Source: Histidinibacterium lentulum | GTDB lineage: Bacteria > Pseudomonadota > Alphaproteobacteria > Rhodobacterales > Rhodobacteraceae | Length of the DNA: 64,000 nucleotides | Assembly (NCBI RefSeq): GCF_003789055.1 | Contig: NZ_ML119093.1 | Location: forward strand, 1 to 64,000 | Direction: 5' to 3' | Shown here: piece by piece, positions 46,766 through 55,206 of the stretch | Position numbering within the stretch: the first letter of the stretch is position 1 | How the letters are laid out: the number at the start of each line of letters is the position of its first letter | Program-made: the position numbers and the translations under genes | The notes under the pieces: generated by a model | Database searches by the model: none | The model's input: the letters and a program-made list of their open reading frames with translations, nothing else | What the model was told of the DNA's origin: nothing

Positions 46766-47461
46766 CTAGGCCCGTCCGTGGATCCTGCGGAAAGCCGCTT
46801 CCTCGGCGCCGTCGCGGTAGAAGGGCACATCGGTAGGCGGTCCGGCCCGGCCATGGCCCGCGCGCAGCTCCGCCAGCACGATCGAGGTGATGAAGGGCAG
46901 CCGCAGGCCCTGCACGGCGTCGAGCGGCACCCAGGAGAGGGCGCCGAGCTCGTCCTCGGCGCGGGAGAAATCGTCCAGATCGGACGCCAGGCGGTTCGCG
47001 TCGAGGGTGAAGAAGCGCGCGTCGAAGCGGCGGGGCCGTCCCGGAGGAGTGATCGCGCGGAAGACGAAGGTGAGGCCCGACGCATCGGGCCGGTGGCGGG
47101 TGCGCGCGAACCCGCGCCAGCCCCGCGGCGCGTCTGGCCAGGGCGCGGCGCGGCCCGCGATCTGGCCGGTTTCCTCCCAGAGCTCGCGGATCGCGGCGGC
47201 GGCGAGGGCGTTGGGGGTACGGGCGCTCTCCACGGCGAGACGCGCGGCGCAGGTCGGATTCAGTCCGCCGGCAAGGGAGATCGCGGCGTCGCCCGGATCG
47301 ACGGCGCCGCCCGGGAAGACGACATGGGAGGGCATGAAGGCCGCGGAGGCGCCGCGGCGGCCCATCAGGACCGCCGGGCCGCCGGCCGTCTCGCGCAGGA
47401 CGATTATCGTGGCGGCATCCCGGACGGGAACGCCCGGATCGGTCACCGGATCAGGCGGCAC
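46766..47461 (-). CDS. Nudix hydrolase with a long insertion
   Basis: A 231-residue Nudix protein. The start of the box (FPGGAVDPGD) and its end (AIRELWEETGQ) are separated by about 30 extra residues, as in NUDT19/RP2-like members; the Glu residues that bind metal are kept (REL.EE). The rest (TFVFRAITPP, RFDARFFTLD) fits that group. The substrate may be a nucleotide-CoA compound, but this cannot be told from sequence alone. It overlaps the DUF983 gene by 11 bases. Confidence 0.9.
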   Translation of the reverse strand: MPPDPVTDPGVPVRDAATIIVLRETAGGPAVLMGRRGASAAFMPSHVVFPGGAVDPGDAAISLAGGLNPTCAARLAVESARTPNALAAAAIRELWEETGQIAGRAAPWPDAPRGWRGFARTRHRPDASGLTFVFRAITPPGRPRRFDARFFTLDANRLASDLDDFSRAEDELGALSWVPLDAVQGLRLPFITSIVLAELRAGHGRAGPPTDVPFYRDGAEEAAFRRIHGRA

Positions 47462-47873
47462 CGCCGAAGCCGTGCATCCGCCGCGCCCACTGGATGCCCA
47501 CGACGAGACCCTTCATGCGCGGCAGCAGGTAGAGCGACAGTGCCACGCAGCCCAAGGTGAGCAGGGTCGCGAGCACGAGGGGATCGGGCCGCAGGCGGAC
47601 GAAGAGCACATGGATCACCGGCGCCATGAGGTGACCCACGACGAGGATCGTCAGGTAGGCCGGACCGTCGTCGGCCCGGTGGTGATGCAGGTCTTCGCCG
47701 CAGACGGGGCAGGCGTCGGCGACCTTCAGATAGCCCTCGAAGAGCGGCCCCTGGCCGCAGTTCGGGCAGCGCCGGCGCAGCCCGCGCACCACGGCGGGCC
47801 GCGTGGGCCGCTCCGGCTGCGGGTCGCGGCTCTCTTCGGTCTCGCTCAGGTAGGAATCCCTCGGCACGGGCAA
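47451..47873 (-). CDS. DUF983 zinc-ribbon membrane protein
   Basis: The 140-residue DUF983 protein has a zinc ribbon (CPNCGQGPLFEGYLK and CPVCGEDL, two CxxC pairs at about 36-61) followed by two membrane helices (about 73-90 and 98-117). The family is common in alphaproteobacteria, often near cytochrome oxidase or Nudix genes, and has no settled function. It overlaps the Nudix gene by 11 bases. Confidence 0.9.
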   Translation of the reverse strand: MPVPRDSYLSETEESRDPQPERPTRPAVVRGLRRRCPNCGQGPLFEGYLKVADACPVCGEDLHHHRADDGPAYLTILVVGHLMAPVIHVLFVRLRPDPLVLATLLTLGCVALSLYLLPRMKGLVVGIQWARRMHGFGGAA

Positions 47874-48033
47874 GGCTTTCTGCTGGGGGTTGCCACTCCA
47901 GACATGCGCCCAAGATGCCCGGATTGGAAGTGGCAGGGCGGAACCCGCGTCGGCATGTCGCGCGACGGACCTTGCGGACCTTCTCTCCGGAGCGCGACGG
48001 AATGATCCCGGTGCTCCGTTCGAGGGTGGACTT

Positions 48034-48047
48034 CGGCGGATCCGCCG
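48034..48047. promoter_or_regulatory. Perfect 14-bp palindrome before the EF-hand gene
   Basis: CGGCGGATCCGCCG lies 33 bases before the EF-hand gene in the divergent gap after DUF983. It may be a regulator site or a hairpin in the leader. No known consensus is recognised. Confidence 0.4.
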
Positions 48048-48079
48048 GAGCGTTGCGCGTACCTTCGAAAGGACGGACG

Positions 48080-48559
48080 ATGACCTTGAAGACCCATCTC
48101 ATGATCGCCGCGCTGGCTGCGGCGGCACTGACCACCCCGGCGGACGCCCAGGGCCGCGGAGACCTGAGCGGCGCGCTTTCGGGCTTCGCGGAGCTCGACG
48201 CCGACGGCGATGGCGTGCTGAGCGCCGAGGAGCTGCGCGCGCCGATGGCGGCCCGTTTCGCCGCCGCGGATACCGACGGGAGCGGCACGCTGACGGCGGA
48301 GGAACTGGCCGCGGCGATCGAGGCGCGGATGGTCGAGCGCGGCGCGCAGATCGCCGAGCGGATGCTCGCGCGGCGCGATGCCGACGGCAGCGGCGACCTG
48401 AGCCTCGAGGAACTGGCCGGGCCGCGGCCGGCCATGTTCGAGCGGCTCGACACCGATGGCGACGGCGTCATCTCGGAGGAGGAGTTCGGGGCCCTGGCCG
48501 AGCGGCGGGGCTGGCGCGGGATCGTCGGCCATGGTCACCATGGCGGCGGGCGGCCCTGA
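48080..48559 (+). CDS. Exported EF-hand calcium-binding protein
   Basis: The 159-residue protein has a signal peptide (about 1-23, ending TPADAQ), so it is predicted periplasmic. It has four EF-hand loops: DADGDGVLSAEE, DTDGSGTLTAEE, DADGSGDLSLEE and DTDGDGVISEEE. The C-terminus is His/Gly-rich (GHGHHGGG). It should bind calcium or another divalent metal. The sigma-factor gene cluster follows after 91 bases, so it may be a target or partner of that system. An AAAGGA site precedes the start. Confidence 0.88.
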   Translation: MTLKTHLMIAALAAAALTTPADAQGRGDLSGALSGFAELDADGDGVLSAEELRAPMAARFAAADTDGSGTLTAEELAAAIEARMVERGAQIAERMLARRDADGSGDLSLEELAGPRPAMFERLDTDGDGVISEEEFGALAERRGWRGIVGHGHHGGGRP

Positions 48560-48650
48560 CGGGGTGACGGAATGCCACCGGGCGCGGCGATCGCCGTCCC
48601 GCCCGGTGCGCGATGGCGCAGACCCAGCCGGGACACTATGACCGAGGCCC

Positions 48651-49250
48651 ATGACATCGCCTTCAGCCCCGCCCATCCGCGCCATGACGGAGCCGGACGA
48701 CGGCGCGCTTCTTGCTGCCTTTGCCGCGGGCGATCTCGCGGCGGCGCGCCTGCTGACCGAGCGGCTGGCGCCGCGCGCGCTCGGGCAGGCGGGGCGGATG
48801 CTCGGCGATGCGGCGGAGGCGGAGGACGTGGTGCAGGAGGCGCTTCTGCGGCTCTGGCGGATCGCGCCGGACTGGCGCCACGGCGAGGCGCAGGTGTCGA
48901 CCTGGCTCTGGCGGGTGGTGGCGAACCTCTGCACCGACCGGCTGAGGGCGCGGCGCCGCGGCGTGCCCCTGGAGAGCGTGGCGGAGCCCGAGGACGGGCG
49001 GCGGTCCGTGGCCGAGGAGATGCAGGCCCGGGCGCGGGCCGAGGCCCTGCGGGCGGCGCTGGCGGAGCTGCCGCCGCGCCAGGCGGAGGCGGTGGCCCTG
49101 CGGCATCTGGAGGGTCTGGGGAATCCGGAGATCGCCCGGATCATGGACATGAGCGTCGAGGCGGTCGAGAGTCTGACCGCGCGGGGGCGGCGGGGGCTGA
49201 GGGCCTTGCTGGCCGGGCGCCGGGAGGAACTGGGGTTCGAGGATGACTGA
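48651..49250 (+). CDS. ECF-type RNA polymerase sigma factor
   Basis: A 199-residue sigma-70 family regulator of the ECF group. Region 2 (DAAEAEDVVQEALLRLWR) and region 4 (ALAELPPRQAEAVALRHLEG, then LGNPEIARIMDMSVEAVESL) are clear, with no regions 1 or 3. Met at 48684 (MTEPDDGALLAAF) is a likely alternative start. The next gene overlaps it by eight bases and probably encodes its anti-sigma factor. Confidence 0.92.
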   Translation: MTSPSAPPIRAMTEPDDGALLAAFAAGDLAAARLLTERLAPRALGQAGRMLGDAAEAEDVVQEALLRLWRIAPDWRHGEAQVSTWLWRVVANLCTDRLRARRRGVPLESVAEPEDGRRSVAEEMQARARAEALRAALAELPPRQAEAVALRHLEGLGNPEIARIMDMSVEAVESLTARGRRGLRALLAGRREELGFEDD

Positions 49251-49602
49251 GAGGCCGAGGGACGGACTGGCGGACGAGGAACTCGACGCGCTCTTCTCGG
49301 CGGCGCGGTCCGGGGGGGCGCCCGTGCCGCTCTCCGCTGACTTCGTCGAGCGGGTCGTGGCGGATGCGGCGGCGGAGCGGGCGGCGTCCCGCCCGGCGGA
49401 CGCCGTCAAGGCGGGCCGCGTGCCCGGGGCGGGTCTCTGGGCGATGCTGGGCGGTTGGGCCGGGGCCTCGGGGCTCGTGGCGGCGACCGCGGTCGGGGTC
49501 TGGATCGGTGTGGCGCAGCCGCTCGACCTGCCGGCACTGGGTGCGGCGCCGGTGGAACTGACGCTGATGCCCGAGAGCGACCTCTTCGGGATGGAGGGCT
49601 GA
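49243..49602 (+). CDS. Probable anti-sigma factor (single-pass membrane protein)
   Basis: A 119-residue protein with a cytoplasmic acidic N-terminus (LADEELDALFSAARSGGAPV), one membrane helix (about 67-90, LWAMLGGWAGASGLVAATAV) and a short outer tail. It overlaps the ECF sigma gene and touches the metal-sensor gene. Position and topology fit an anti-sigma factor, but no zinc-binding HxxxCxxC motif is present, so this is an inference. Confidence 0.65.
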   Translation: MTERPRDGLADEELDALFSAARSGGAPVPLSADFVERVVADAAAERAASRPADAVKAGRVPGAGLWAMLGGWAGASGLVAATAVGVWIGVAQPLDLPALGAAPVELTLMPESDLFGMEG

Positions 49603-50085
49603 ATGGCCGATGGCTGGCAGGTGTCGCGCCGGGTGCGGGTGCTTCTGGTGCTCTCGCTGGCGCTGAACCTCGCCGTGGCGGGGGTGGTGATCGGCGCGGT
49701 GGTCCGCGACGGCCCGCGCGGGGGCGGGCCGCGCATCGACATGACGCTCGGGCCGCTGGGGCGGGCGCTCTCGCCCGAGGACCGCAGGGCAGTCGTGCGC
49801 GACCTGCGGCAGAGCGGTGCGCTCGGAGGCATGGACCGTACGGCGCGGCGGCAGGCGCTGGAGGAGACGGTGGCGCTGCTCCGGGCGGAACCGTTCGAGC
49901 CGGAGGCGCTCGCCCGGGGCTTTGCCGCGCAGCGAGAGCGGGGGGGACGGCTGCTCGAGGCGGGGCACGGGGCGCTGGTGGCGCGGATCGCCGCGATGAC
50001 GCCGCAGGAGCGGGCGGCGCTGGCCGACCGGCTGGAGGCCGAGACCCGGCAGGGTCCGACCGGAGGCGCGCGAACCGGTGGCTGA
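49603..50085 (+). CDS. Periplasmic heavy-metal-sensor-like protein
   Basis: A 160-residue protein with one N-terminal membrane helix (about 10-34, VRVLLVLSLALNLAVAGVVI) and a helical periplasmic domain with the repeated family signature (ALSPEDRRAVVRDLR; AAMTPQERAALADRLEAE) of the CnrR/ZraP-like group. Clear metal ligands are not seen; only one His is present. With the ECF sigma and the membrane protein before it, it probably forms an envelope-signalling set. Confidence 0.75.
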   Translation: MADGWQVSRRVRVLLVLSLALNLAVAGVVIGAVVRDGPRGGGPRIDMTLGPLGRALSPEDRRAVVRDLRQSGALGGMDRTARRQALEETVALLRAEPFEPEALARGFAAQRERGGRLLEAGHGALVARIAAMTPQERAALADRLEAETRQGPTGGARTGG

Positions 50086-50091
50086 CGCCGC

Positions 50092-51477
50092 TCAGGCGGC
50101 AGAGAGGCTGACCGTGTTCCGGCCCGCGGATTTCGCCGCATAGAGCGCCGCGTCGGCGCGGCTGACGATGCTCTCGATCTCCTCCGCGCCGCCGGCGTCG
50201 CCGAGCGCCACGCCGATGGACAGCGTCACCTGAACGGGCGCGCGGCGGCCGGGGATGGCGAAGCGGGTTTCCTCGATCAGCGCGCAGAGCCGTTCGGCCA
50301 CAATGCAGGCCTGTCGCGCGTCGTGTCCGGGAAGGGCGATCAGGAATTCCTCTCCGCCGATGCGGGCGACGAGATCCCCCGGGCGGATGGCGTCGCGGAG
50401 CCTGCGCGCCACCTCGCGCAGGACGGCATCGCCCGCGGCATGGCCGAAGCGGTCATTGATGCGCTTGAAATGGTCGATGTCGAGGACCAGCATGGCGAAG
50501 CCCGCGCCGCCCTCGCGCGCGCCGAGGGCGAGGCCGCGCAGGTGTGGCTCTGCATAGCGGCGGTTGTAGAGGCCGGTCAGCGGATCGGTGACCGCCGCGC
50601 GCAGGCCGTCGTGGAAGGAGGCGCGCAGGCTGTCGTTACGGCGCTTGCGCGCCAGGATGCGGCGGCTGCGAAGCTCGAGTTCGGCGAGGGAGACGTCGTG
50701 GCGCACGATGTCGTCGGCGCCGAGGTCGAGGGCCATGGCGGCCATGCCCTCCGCCCTCGGAGGCAGGATGACCAGCTGCCCGGCATGCCGGCTGTCGGAG
50801 CGGGCGCGCAGCTCCGGAATCAGCCGAAGGATGTCCTGGGCGAAGCGGTCCTCCTCCATCGGGGTGGCGTCGATCACGAAGAGGTCGATGTTGCGACCCG
50901 CCCCGCCGGGGCTGAGAGCCGCCTGCGGAGAGACCACGCGCACGCCGCCCGGCAGGCTGCCGCGCAGGGACTGGGCGCGCAGGAGGCCTGCGGGCGATTG
51001 CGGGATCACCAGGGCGGTCTGGCCCGGTCCGTGGAACTGCATGGCGGCCTCGGCGAGGCCGAGCATCGTCGCGGCCTCGACCGGCGGCGCCAGTTCGGCC
51101 GCGGCAGCGCGGCTGCGCAGAATGGACCGTATGCGGGCGGTCAGAAGCGCCTCCTGCAGGGGCTTCGTCACGACCTCGTCGGCGCCCGCGGCGAGGGCGG
51201 CAAGACGCTCGTCGGGCCAGTCGAACCGGCCCAGCGCGATCACCGGGAGCGACGCGGTCCCCGGTCTCCGCCGCAGGTCCTGACAGAAACCCATGCCCCC
51301 TGCGGCGTCCGCGCCCATGTCGACCAGCACGAGGTCGGGCAGGCCCGCCGCGATCAGGGCCATCGCGCCGGCATGGGTGCCGGTGGCGCGCACGTCGTAG
51401 AGCGCCTCCCTCAGGTGGACCTTCAGGACGACGCGGCTGGTCACGACCGGGTCGAGGATCAGTATCTGCGACGGCAT
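50092..51477 (-). CDS. PleD-type response regulator diguanylate cyclase
   Basis: Makes the second messenger cyclic di-GMP. The 461-residue protein has a receiver domain (1-120; phospho-acceptor Asp in LVLVDMG, Lys in VTKPLQ), a second degenerate receiver (about 150-280) and a GGDEF domain (about 295-461) with the active site [11 protein letters not shown]. An inhibitory I-site RPGD lies five residues before GGEEF. The order REC-REC-GGDEF is that of Caulobacter PleD. No DivK gene is adjacent. Confidence 0.92.
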   Translation of the reverse strand: MPSQILILDPVVTSRVVLKVHLREALYDVRATGTHAGAMALIAAGLPDLVLVDMGADAAGGMGFCQDLRRRPGTASLPVIALGRFDWPDERLAALAAGADEVVTKPLQEALLTARIRSILRSRAAAAELAPPVEAATMLGLAEAAMQFHGPGQTALVIPQSPAGLLRAQSLRGSLPGGVRVVSPQAALSPGGAGRNIDLFVIDATPMEEDRFAQDILRLIPELRARSDSRHAGQLVILPPRAEGMAAMALDLGADDIVRHDVSLAELELRSRRILARKRRNDSLRASFHDGLRAAVTDPLTGLYNRRYAEPHLRGLALGAREGGAGFAMLVLDIDHFKRINDRFGHAAGDAVLREVARRLRDAIRPGDLVARIGGEEFLIALPGHDARQACIVAERLCALIEETRFAIPGRRAPVQVTLSIGVALGDAGGAEEIESIVSRADAALYAAKSAGRNTVSLSAA

Positions 51478-51580
51478 CTGGTTTTCCTCGTGAGAGTCTC
51501 GCCCGTTCCCGTCGCCAAGCTGCGCGTCTTTGGTTAAGGAACCGTTGCCCGGACCGGGGTCTCGCGGAAGGAGTGTGCCA

Positions 51581-51859
51581 GTGTCGCCGGATCATGCCGA
51601 AACCATCGCGCTGCAGGCCCTGGGCTGGCTCGCCGGAAACGACGAGCTGGCACCGGTCTTCCTCGGCTCCACCGGCGCCGCGGCGGAGGAGCTGAGGGAG
51701 CGTGCGACGGACCCGGCCTTCCTGGCCTCGGTGCTGGAGTTCCTGACCATGGACGACGCCTGGGTCGTGGCCTTCTGCGACGCCGCCGGCCTCGGCTACG
51801 AGATGCCGCTGCGCGCCCGCTATGCCCTGCCGGGCGCGGGTCAGGTGCACTGGACATGA
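51581..51859 (+). CDS. DUF3572 domain-containing protein
   Basis: A 92-residue alphaproteobacterial protein of the DUF3572 family (ETIALQALGWLAGNDELAPV, FLEFLTMDDAWVV-like middle, GLGYEMPLRAR-like end). Function is unknown. The start is taken as GTG at 51581, with AAGGAG eight bases upstream, because the open frame to 51530 adds residues that are not part of the family. It overlaps the HAD gene by four bases (ATGA). Confidence 0.88.
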   Translation: MSPDHAETIALQALGWLAGNDELAPVFLGSTGAAAEELRERATDPAFLASVLEFLTMDDAWVVAFCDAAGLGYEMPLRARYALPGAGQVHWT

Positions 51860-52626
51860 GCGGGGCGCAGGACCCGGCGGGCGGAACCGCCTTCGAGCCG
51901 GTTTCGGGCCGGATGACCGGCGCGCGGGGCGGGCGGGGCCTGCGGGGGATCGTCTTCGACAAGGACGGCACGCTCTACGACTTCAACGCGACCTGGGGCG
52001 CCTGGACGCTGGGAATGCTGGAGGCGGAGGCGGGAGGCGACCCGCTGCTGGTGGAGGCCATGGCCGAGCTCCTCGGCTATGACCCGGAGGCGCGGAGATT
52101 CCGAAAGGACAGTCTCGTGATCGCCCATACGCCGGGCGAGATCGCCGACGTGATCGGGCCGCTCCTGCCGGGCCGTCCCTCCAAGGCGGAGATCGTCGGC
52201 CGGATGAACGCCCGCTCGGCGGTGGCGCCGCAGGTGGAGGCGGCGCCGCTGGGTCCGTTCCTCGACGGGCTGATCGGCCGAGGGCTGACGCTGGGCGTGG
52301 CCACGAACGATGGCGAGCAGCCCGCTCGCGCCCACCTGGAGGCCTCGGGCGTGGCGGACCGCTTCGCCTTTCTGGCCGGCGCGGACAGCGGGCATGGCTA
52401 CAAGCCCGGACCCGGGCAGCTGCGCGCCTTCTGCGAGGCGACGGGCCTGATCCCCTCCGAGGTGGCCATGGTCGGCGACAGCGCCCACGACCTGCTCGCG
52501 GGACGGGCGGCGGGCATGGTCACGGTGGGCGTCCTGACGGGGCTGGCCGAGGAGGCCGATCTCGCGCCGCTGGCGGAGGTGGTGCTGACCTCGATCGCGG
52601 ACCTTCCCCGCTGGCTCGACCTGTAA
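51856..52626 (+). CDS. HAD family phosphatase (Gph-like)
   Basis: A 256-residue haloacid dehalogenase-type hydrolase. Motif I is IVFDKDGTLYDFNATWGAW (nucleophile Asp in DKDGT), motif II is near VATNDGEQ, and motif III is VAMVGDSAHDLLAGRAAG. The cap domain resembles phosphoglycolate phosphatase. The substrate is not certain. The first 30 residues look like an extension; a later start is possible. It is coupled to the DUF3572 gene. Confidence 0.9.
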   Translation: MSGAQDPAGGTAFEPVSGRMTGARGGRGLRGIVFDKDGTLYDFNATWGAWTLGMLEAEAGGDPLLVEAMAELLGYDPEARRFRKDSLVIAHTPGEIADVIGPLLPGRPSKAEIVGRMNARSAVAPQVEAAPLGPFLDGLIGRGLTLGVATNDGEQPARAHLEASGVADRFAFLAGADSGHGYKPGPGQLRAFCEATGLIPSEVAMVGDSAHDLLAGRAAGMVTVGVLTGLAEEADLAPLAEVVLTSIADLPRWLDL

Positions 52627-52884
52627 CCGCAGCGACGCCGGGGGTGGCTTTCAGCGGGCGGGCGGCCTGCCGCCGCAGCCGCCCTGGCGGATCACCAGGA
52701 CCACCGATCCCCCGTGTCGAGCCGCTGACGCCCGAGGCGTCGCCGCGCCCCGGGGCCGCCTCTGCTCTCGAAGCCGTGAAGTGGACCGCGAGCCCGGTCC
52801 GAAACTCTCTCCGTCCGCCTGTCGTGTCTTCGGTGTGCGCGGCCCGGACGGGGCGCGTCACAGGACACCAAACGGGAGAAACCG

Positions 52885-53448
52885 ATGACCAAGACCTTCA
52901 CCGCGCTTGCCGCAGCCCTCGCCGCGACCGTCGGCACCACGGCCGTCGCCCAGGACAATCCCACTGTCGGCGGCGCGCCGATGATGGCGGACATGACGAT
53001 CGTGGAGAATGCCTCGATGGCGCCGAACCTGACGACCCTGGTCGCCGCCGTGCAGGCCGCGGATCTCGTCGACACGCTGGCCAGCGACGGCCCCTTCACC
53101 GTCTTCGCGCCCACGAACGACGCGTTCGGGGAGATCAGCCAGGCTTCGCTCGAAACGCTGCTGATGCCCGAGAACCAGGCCACGCTGCAGCAGATCCTGA
53201 CCTGCCATGTCGTGGCCGCAGAAGCCTTTTCCGGCGCGATCGCGGGCATGATCTCCGATGACGGCGGCGCGCATCCGGTGGAGACCGTGGGCGGCTGCAC
53301 GCTGACCGCGACGATGGACGGCGGGATGATCCGGCTCGCGGACGAGAACGGCCGGGTGGCCACGGTCACCGTGGCCGACGTCGACCAGTCGAACGGCGTG
53401 GTTCACGTCATCGACCGGGTGATCCTGCCCGAAGGGTTCGCCGGCTGA
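52885..53448 (+). CDS. Exported fasciclin-domain protein
   Basis: The 187-residue protein has a signal peptide (about 1-22, ending TTAVAQ) and one fasciclin (FAS1) domain: LVAAVQAADLVDTL, DGPFTVFAPTNDAFGEI, LTCHVVAAEAF and NGVVHVIDRVILP. Such proteins mediate adhesion or are stress-induced surface proteins. A 258-base gap before it holds no gene, so it has its own promoter. A terminator hairpin follows it. Confidence 0.93.
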   Translation: MTKTFTALAAALAATVGTTAVAQDNPTVGGAPMMADMTIVENASMAPNLTTLVAAVQAADLVDTLASDGPFTVFAPTNDAFGEISQASLETLLMPENQATLQQILTCHVVAAEAFSGAIAGMISDDGGAHPVETVGGCTLTATMDGGMIRLADENGRVATVTVADVDQSNGVVHVIDRVILPEGFAG

Positions 53449-53515
53449 GACGTCGGCCGGCGGAGTGTCCGGCCGCCCCTCCCTCGGGGCATGTGTGTGT
53501 CTGCCGGACAGGTCG

Positions 53516-53539
53516 AAGGTCGCCCCCGAGGGCGGCCTT
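53516..53539. terminator. Bidirectional hairpin between the fasciclin gene and dtd
   Basis: AAGG-T-CGCCC pairs with GGGCG-G-CCTT around a 4-base loop. It lies between two convergent genes and seven bases from the dtd stop. It should end both transcripts; no long T run. Confidence 0.65.
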
Positions 53540-53546
53540 CGGTCGT

Positions 53547-53990
53547 TCAGGCGGCCGTGTCGAGCCAGATGGTGACCGGGCCGTCGTTCACGAGGGCCAC
53601 CTTCATCTCCGCGCCGAAACGGCCGGTCGCCACCGTCAGATCCTCGCGGCGCAGCGCCTCCGCGAGGGACAGGTAGAGCCGCTCGGCCTCGGCGGGGGCC
53701 GCGGCACCGGAGAAGCCGGGGCGGTCGCCGCGGCTCGTGTCGGCCGCGAGGGTGAACTGGCTGACGACGAGGGCCGAGCCGCCCGCGTCGCGGACCGAGA
53801 GGTTCATCTTGCCGGCCGCGTCCTCGAAGATGCGCAGCTTGGCGATCTTCGCGGCGAGGCGGGCGACCGTGGCGTCGTCGTCGCCTGGCATGGCGCAGGC
53901 GAGGATCAGGAGGCCCGGCCCGATCTCGCCGATGCGGGTACCCTCCACGGTGACCGACGCCTCCGAGACCCGCTGCAGGACCGCCCTCAC
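53547..53990 (-). CDS. dtd: D-aminoacyl-tRNA deacylase
   Basis: Removes D-amino acids (and some misacylated glycine) from tRNA. The 147-residue protein has the family start [14 protein letters not shown], the active-site VSQFTLAAD (SxxPQF-like Ser/Gln-Phe) and the Gly-cisPro motif [12 protein letters not shown]. The start is GTG at 53990, which overlaps the PfkB kinase stop (GTGA). It is thus coupled to the sugar kinase gene. Confidence 0.95.
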   Translation of the reverse strand: MRAVLQRVSEASVTVEGTRIGEIGPGLLILACAMPGDDDATVARLAAKIAKLRIFEDAAGKMNLSVRDAGGSALVVSQFTLAADTSRGDRPGFSGAAAPAEAERLYLSLAEALRREDLTVATGRFGAEMKVALVNDGPVTIWLDTAA

Positions 53991-54886
53991 AGCTCGTCCG
54001 CGCGGGGCGGGTTGGCGCCGGCGCGGGAGACGGTCACTGCGGCGGCCCTGGCGCCATAGGCGAGCGCCGCCCGGATCTCGTCTTCGGTGAGCGCCGCCAA
54101 GCGGTCCTTCGTCAGCGCGCCGGCGGTGTGGAGGCTGGCGAGGAGGCCCGCGTTGAACGTGTCGCCGGCGCCGACGGTATCGACGACCGTGGCCTTCTCG
54201 GCGGGCACGAAGATCTCGCCGCTCGCGGTGTGGCCCGTCACGCCCCTTGCGCCCTCGGTCACGCAGAGAAGGCGCGGGCCCTTGCCGAGCAGGCTCGCCG
54301 GGTCGTGGCCCAGCCAGGCGAGATCCTCGTCGGAGACCTTCACGATGTCGGCCGCGGCGATCATCGCGTCGATGCGGGCGCGGTAGCGGGGTTCGTCGCG
54401 GATGAAGCCCTCGCGGATGTTGGGGTCGAGCATGGTGACCTTCGCGGGCGCCTCGCGCAGCATCAGCGCCTCGTAGGCGGCGCCGCAGGGATCGACGGCG
54501 AGGCTGATGCCGCCGAAGAACAGGGCGGTGTCGGGGACCTCGGCAGGCAGGTCCGCCTCGGTCAGCATGCGGCCGGCGGTGTTCTCGTCGTAGAAGGCGT
54601 ATTTCGCGTGACCGCCCGTCAGGGTGACGAAGGCGAGCGTGGTGGGGCGGTCGGAGAGGGCGGCGGGGCTGCTGTCGACGCCGCTCTCTTCGAGGGCGGC
54701 GCGGAGCTGGTCGCCGAAGAGGTCGGTGGAGAGGCCGGAGAAGAACCGGGTGGGCGCGCCGAGGCGGCCGAGGGCGATGGCGGTGTTGAAGACGGCGCCG
54801 CCGGCATAGGGGGCGAAGGCGGGCTCTCCGGCATCGGTGTGCCGGGGCAGCATGTCGATGAGAGCCTCTCCGCAGGCCAGGATCAT
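53987..54886 (-). CDS. PfkB family sugar kinase (fructokinase-like)
   Basis: A 299-residue ribokinase-family kinase. It begins [15 protein letters not shown], has [15 protein letters not shown] and the signature [17 protein letters not shown] with the catalytic Asp. The closest type is fructokinase, but other sugars are possible. Met at 54886 is chosen for its GAGGAG site; the frame to 54943 adds a doubtful tail. A promoter with two symmetric sites lies upstream at 54973-55017. Confidence 0.92.
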   Translation of the reverse strand: MILACGEALIDMLPRHTDAGEPAFAPYAGGAVFNTAIALGRLGAPTRFFSGLSTDLFGDQLRAALEESGVDSSPAALSDRPTTLAFVTLTGGHAKYAFYDENTAGRMLTEADLPAEVPDTALFFGGISLAVDPCGAAYEALMLREAPAKVTMLDPNIREGFIRDEPRYRARIDAMIAAADIVKVSDEDLAWLGHDPASLLGKGPRLLCVTEGARGVTGHTASGEIFVPAEKATVVDTVGAGDTFNAGLLASLHTAGALTKDRLAALTEDEIRAALAYGARAAAVTVSRAGANPPRADEL

Positions 54887-54972
54887 GGGTCGCTCCTCGG
54901 GTATGGGTCGTGGGACCATGCCGCCCGGGTGGGCGGGAGGCAAGGGGCAGGGACAGGGGGAAGAGCGGGGCG

Positions 54973-55017
54973 TCCACGCGTGGACATCGGATCATACCAT
55001 TGAAATAGAACTATTTT
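54973..55017 (-). promoter_or_regulatory. Promoter and operator-like palindromes before the PfkB kinase
   Basis: On the minus strand an extended -10 (TGGTATGAT, TATGAT at 54997-54992) is visible. The perfect palindrome GTCCACGCGTGGAC (54973-54986) would cover the transcription start. A second inverted repeat AAATAG-AA-CTATTT (55004-55017) lies just upstream, in the spacer. No good -35 is seen. This looks like a regulated sugar promoter; the regulator is not encoded next to it. Confidence 0.55.
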
Positions 55018-55162
55018 TCGGAATGATGGGGTGTGGCGTTAACCATTGTCCGGGGTGTCGCCCGCGCGGTGGAGCGGGGGGATCCTGCGGGATTGGGCCC
55101 GGCATGCGGATGTCGTGTCGTCGGCGCAGGCCGGCCGGGGGCGGCCGGGCCGGGTCGGGTTT

Positions 55163-55180
55163 GCCGGGCCGAGGCCCGGC
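55163..55180. repeat. REP-like palindrome, copy 3
   Basis: GCCGGGCC-GA-GGCCCGGC followed by CTACG. The core and the trailing CTACG match the copy at 24456-24475. Confidence 0.6.
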
Positions 55181-55206
55181 CTACGCTCTTGCGGCAGGGT
55201 ATGGGC

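Larger units (their letters stand above)
54887..55206. other. 320-base intergenic region with a promoter and a REP-like repeat
   Basis: No gene is seen here. It holds the PfkB-kinase promoter region (54973-55017), a GC-rich stretch, and a REP-like palindrome (55163-55180) close to the end of the zinc-ribbon gene. The AT-rich patch at 54990-55025 stands out from the surrounding DNA. Confidence 0.6.
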
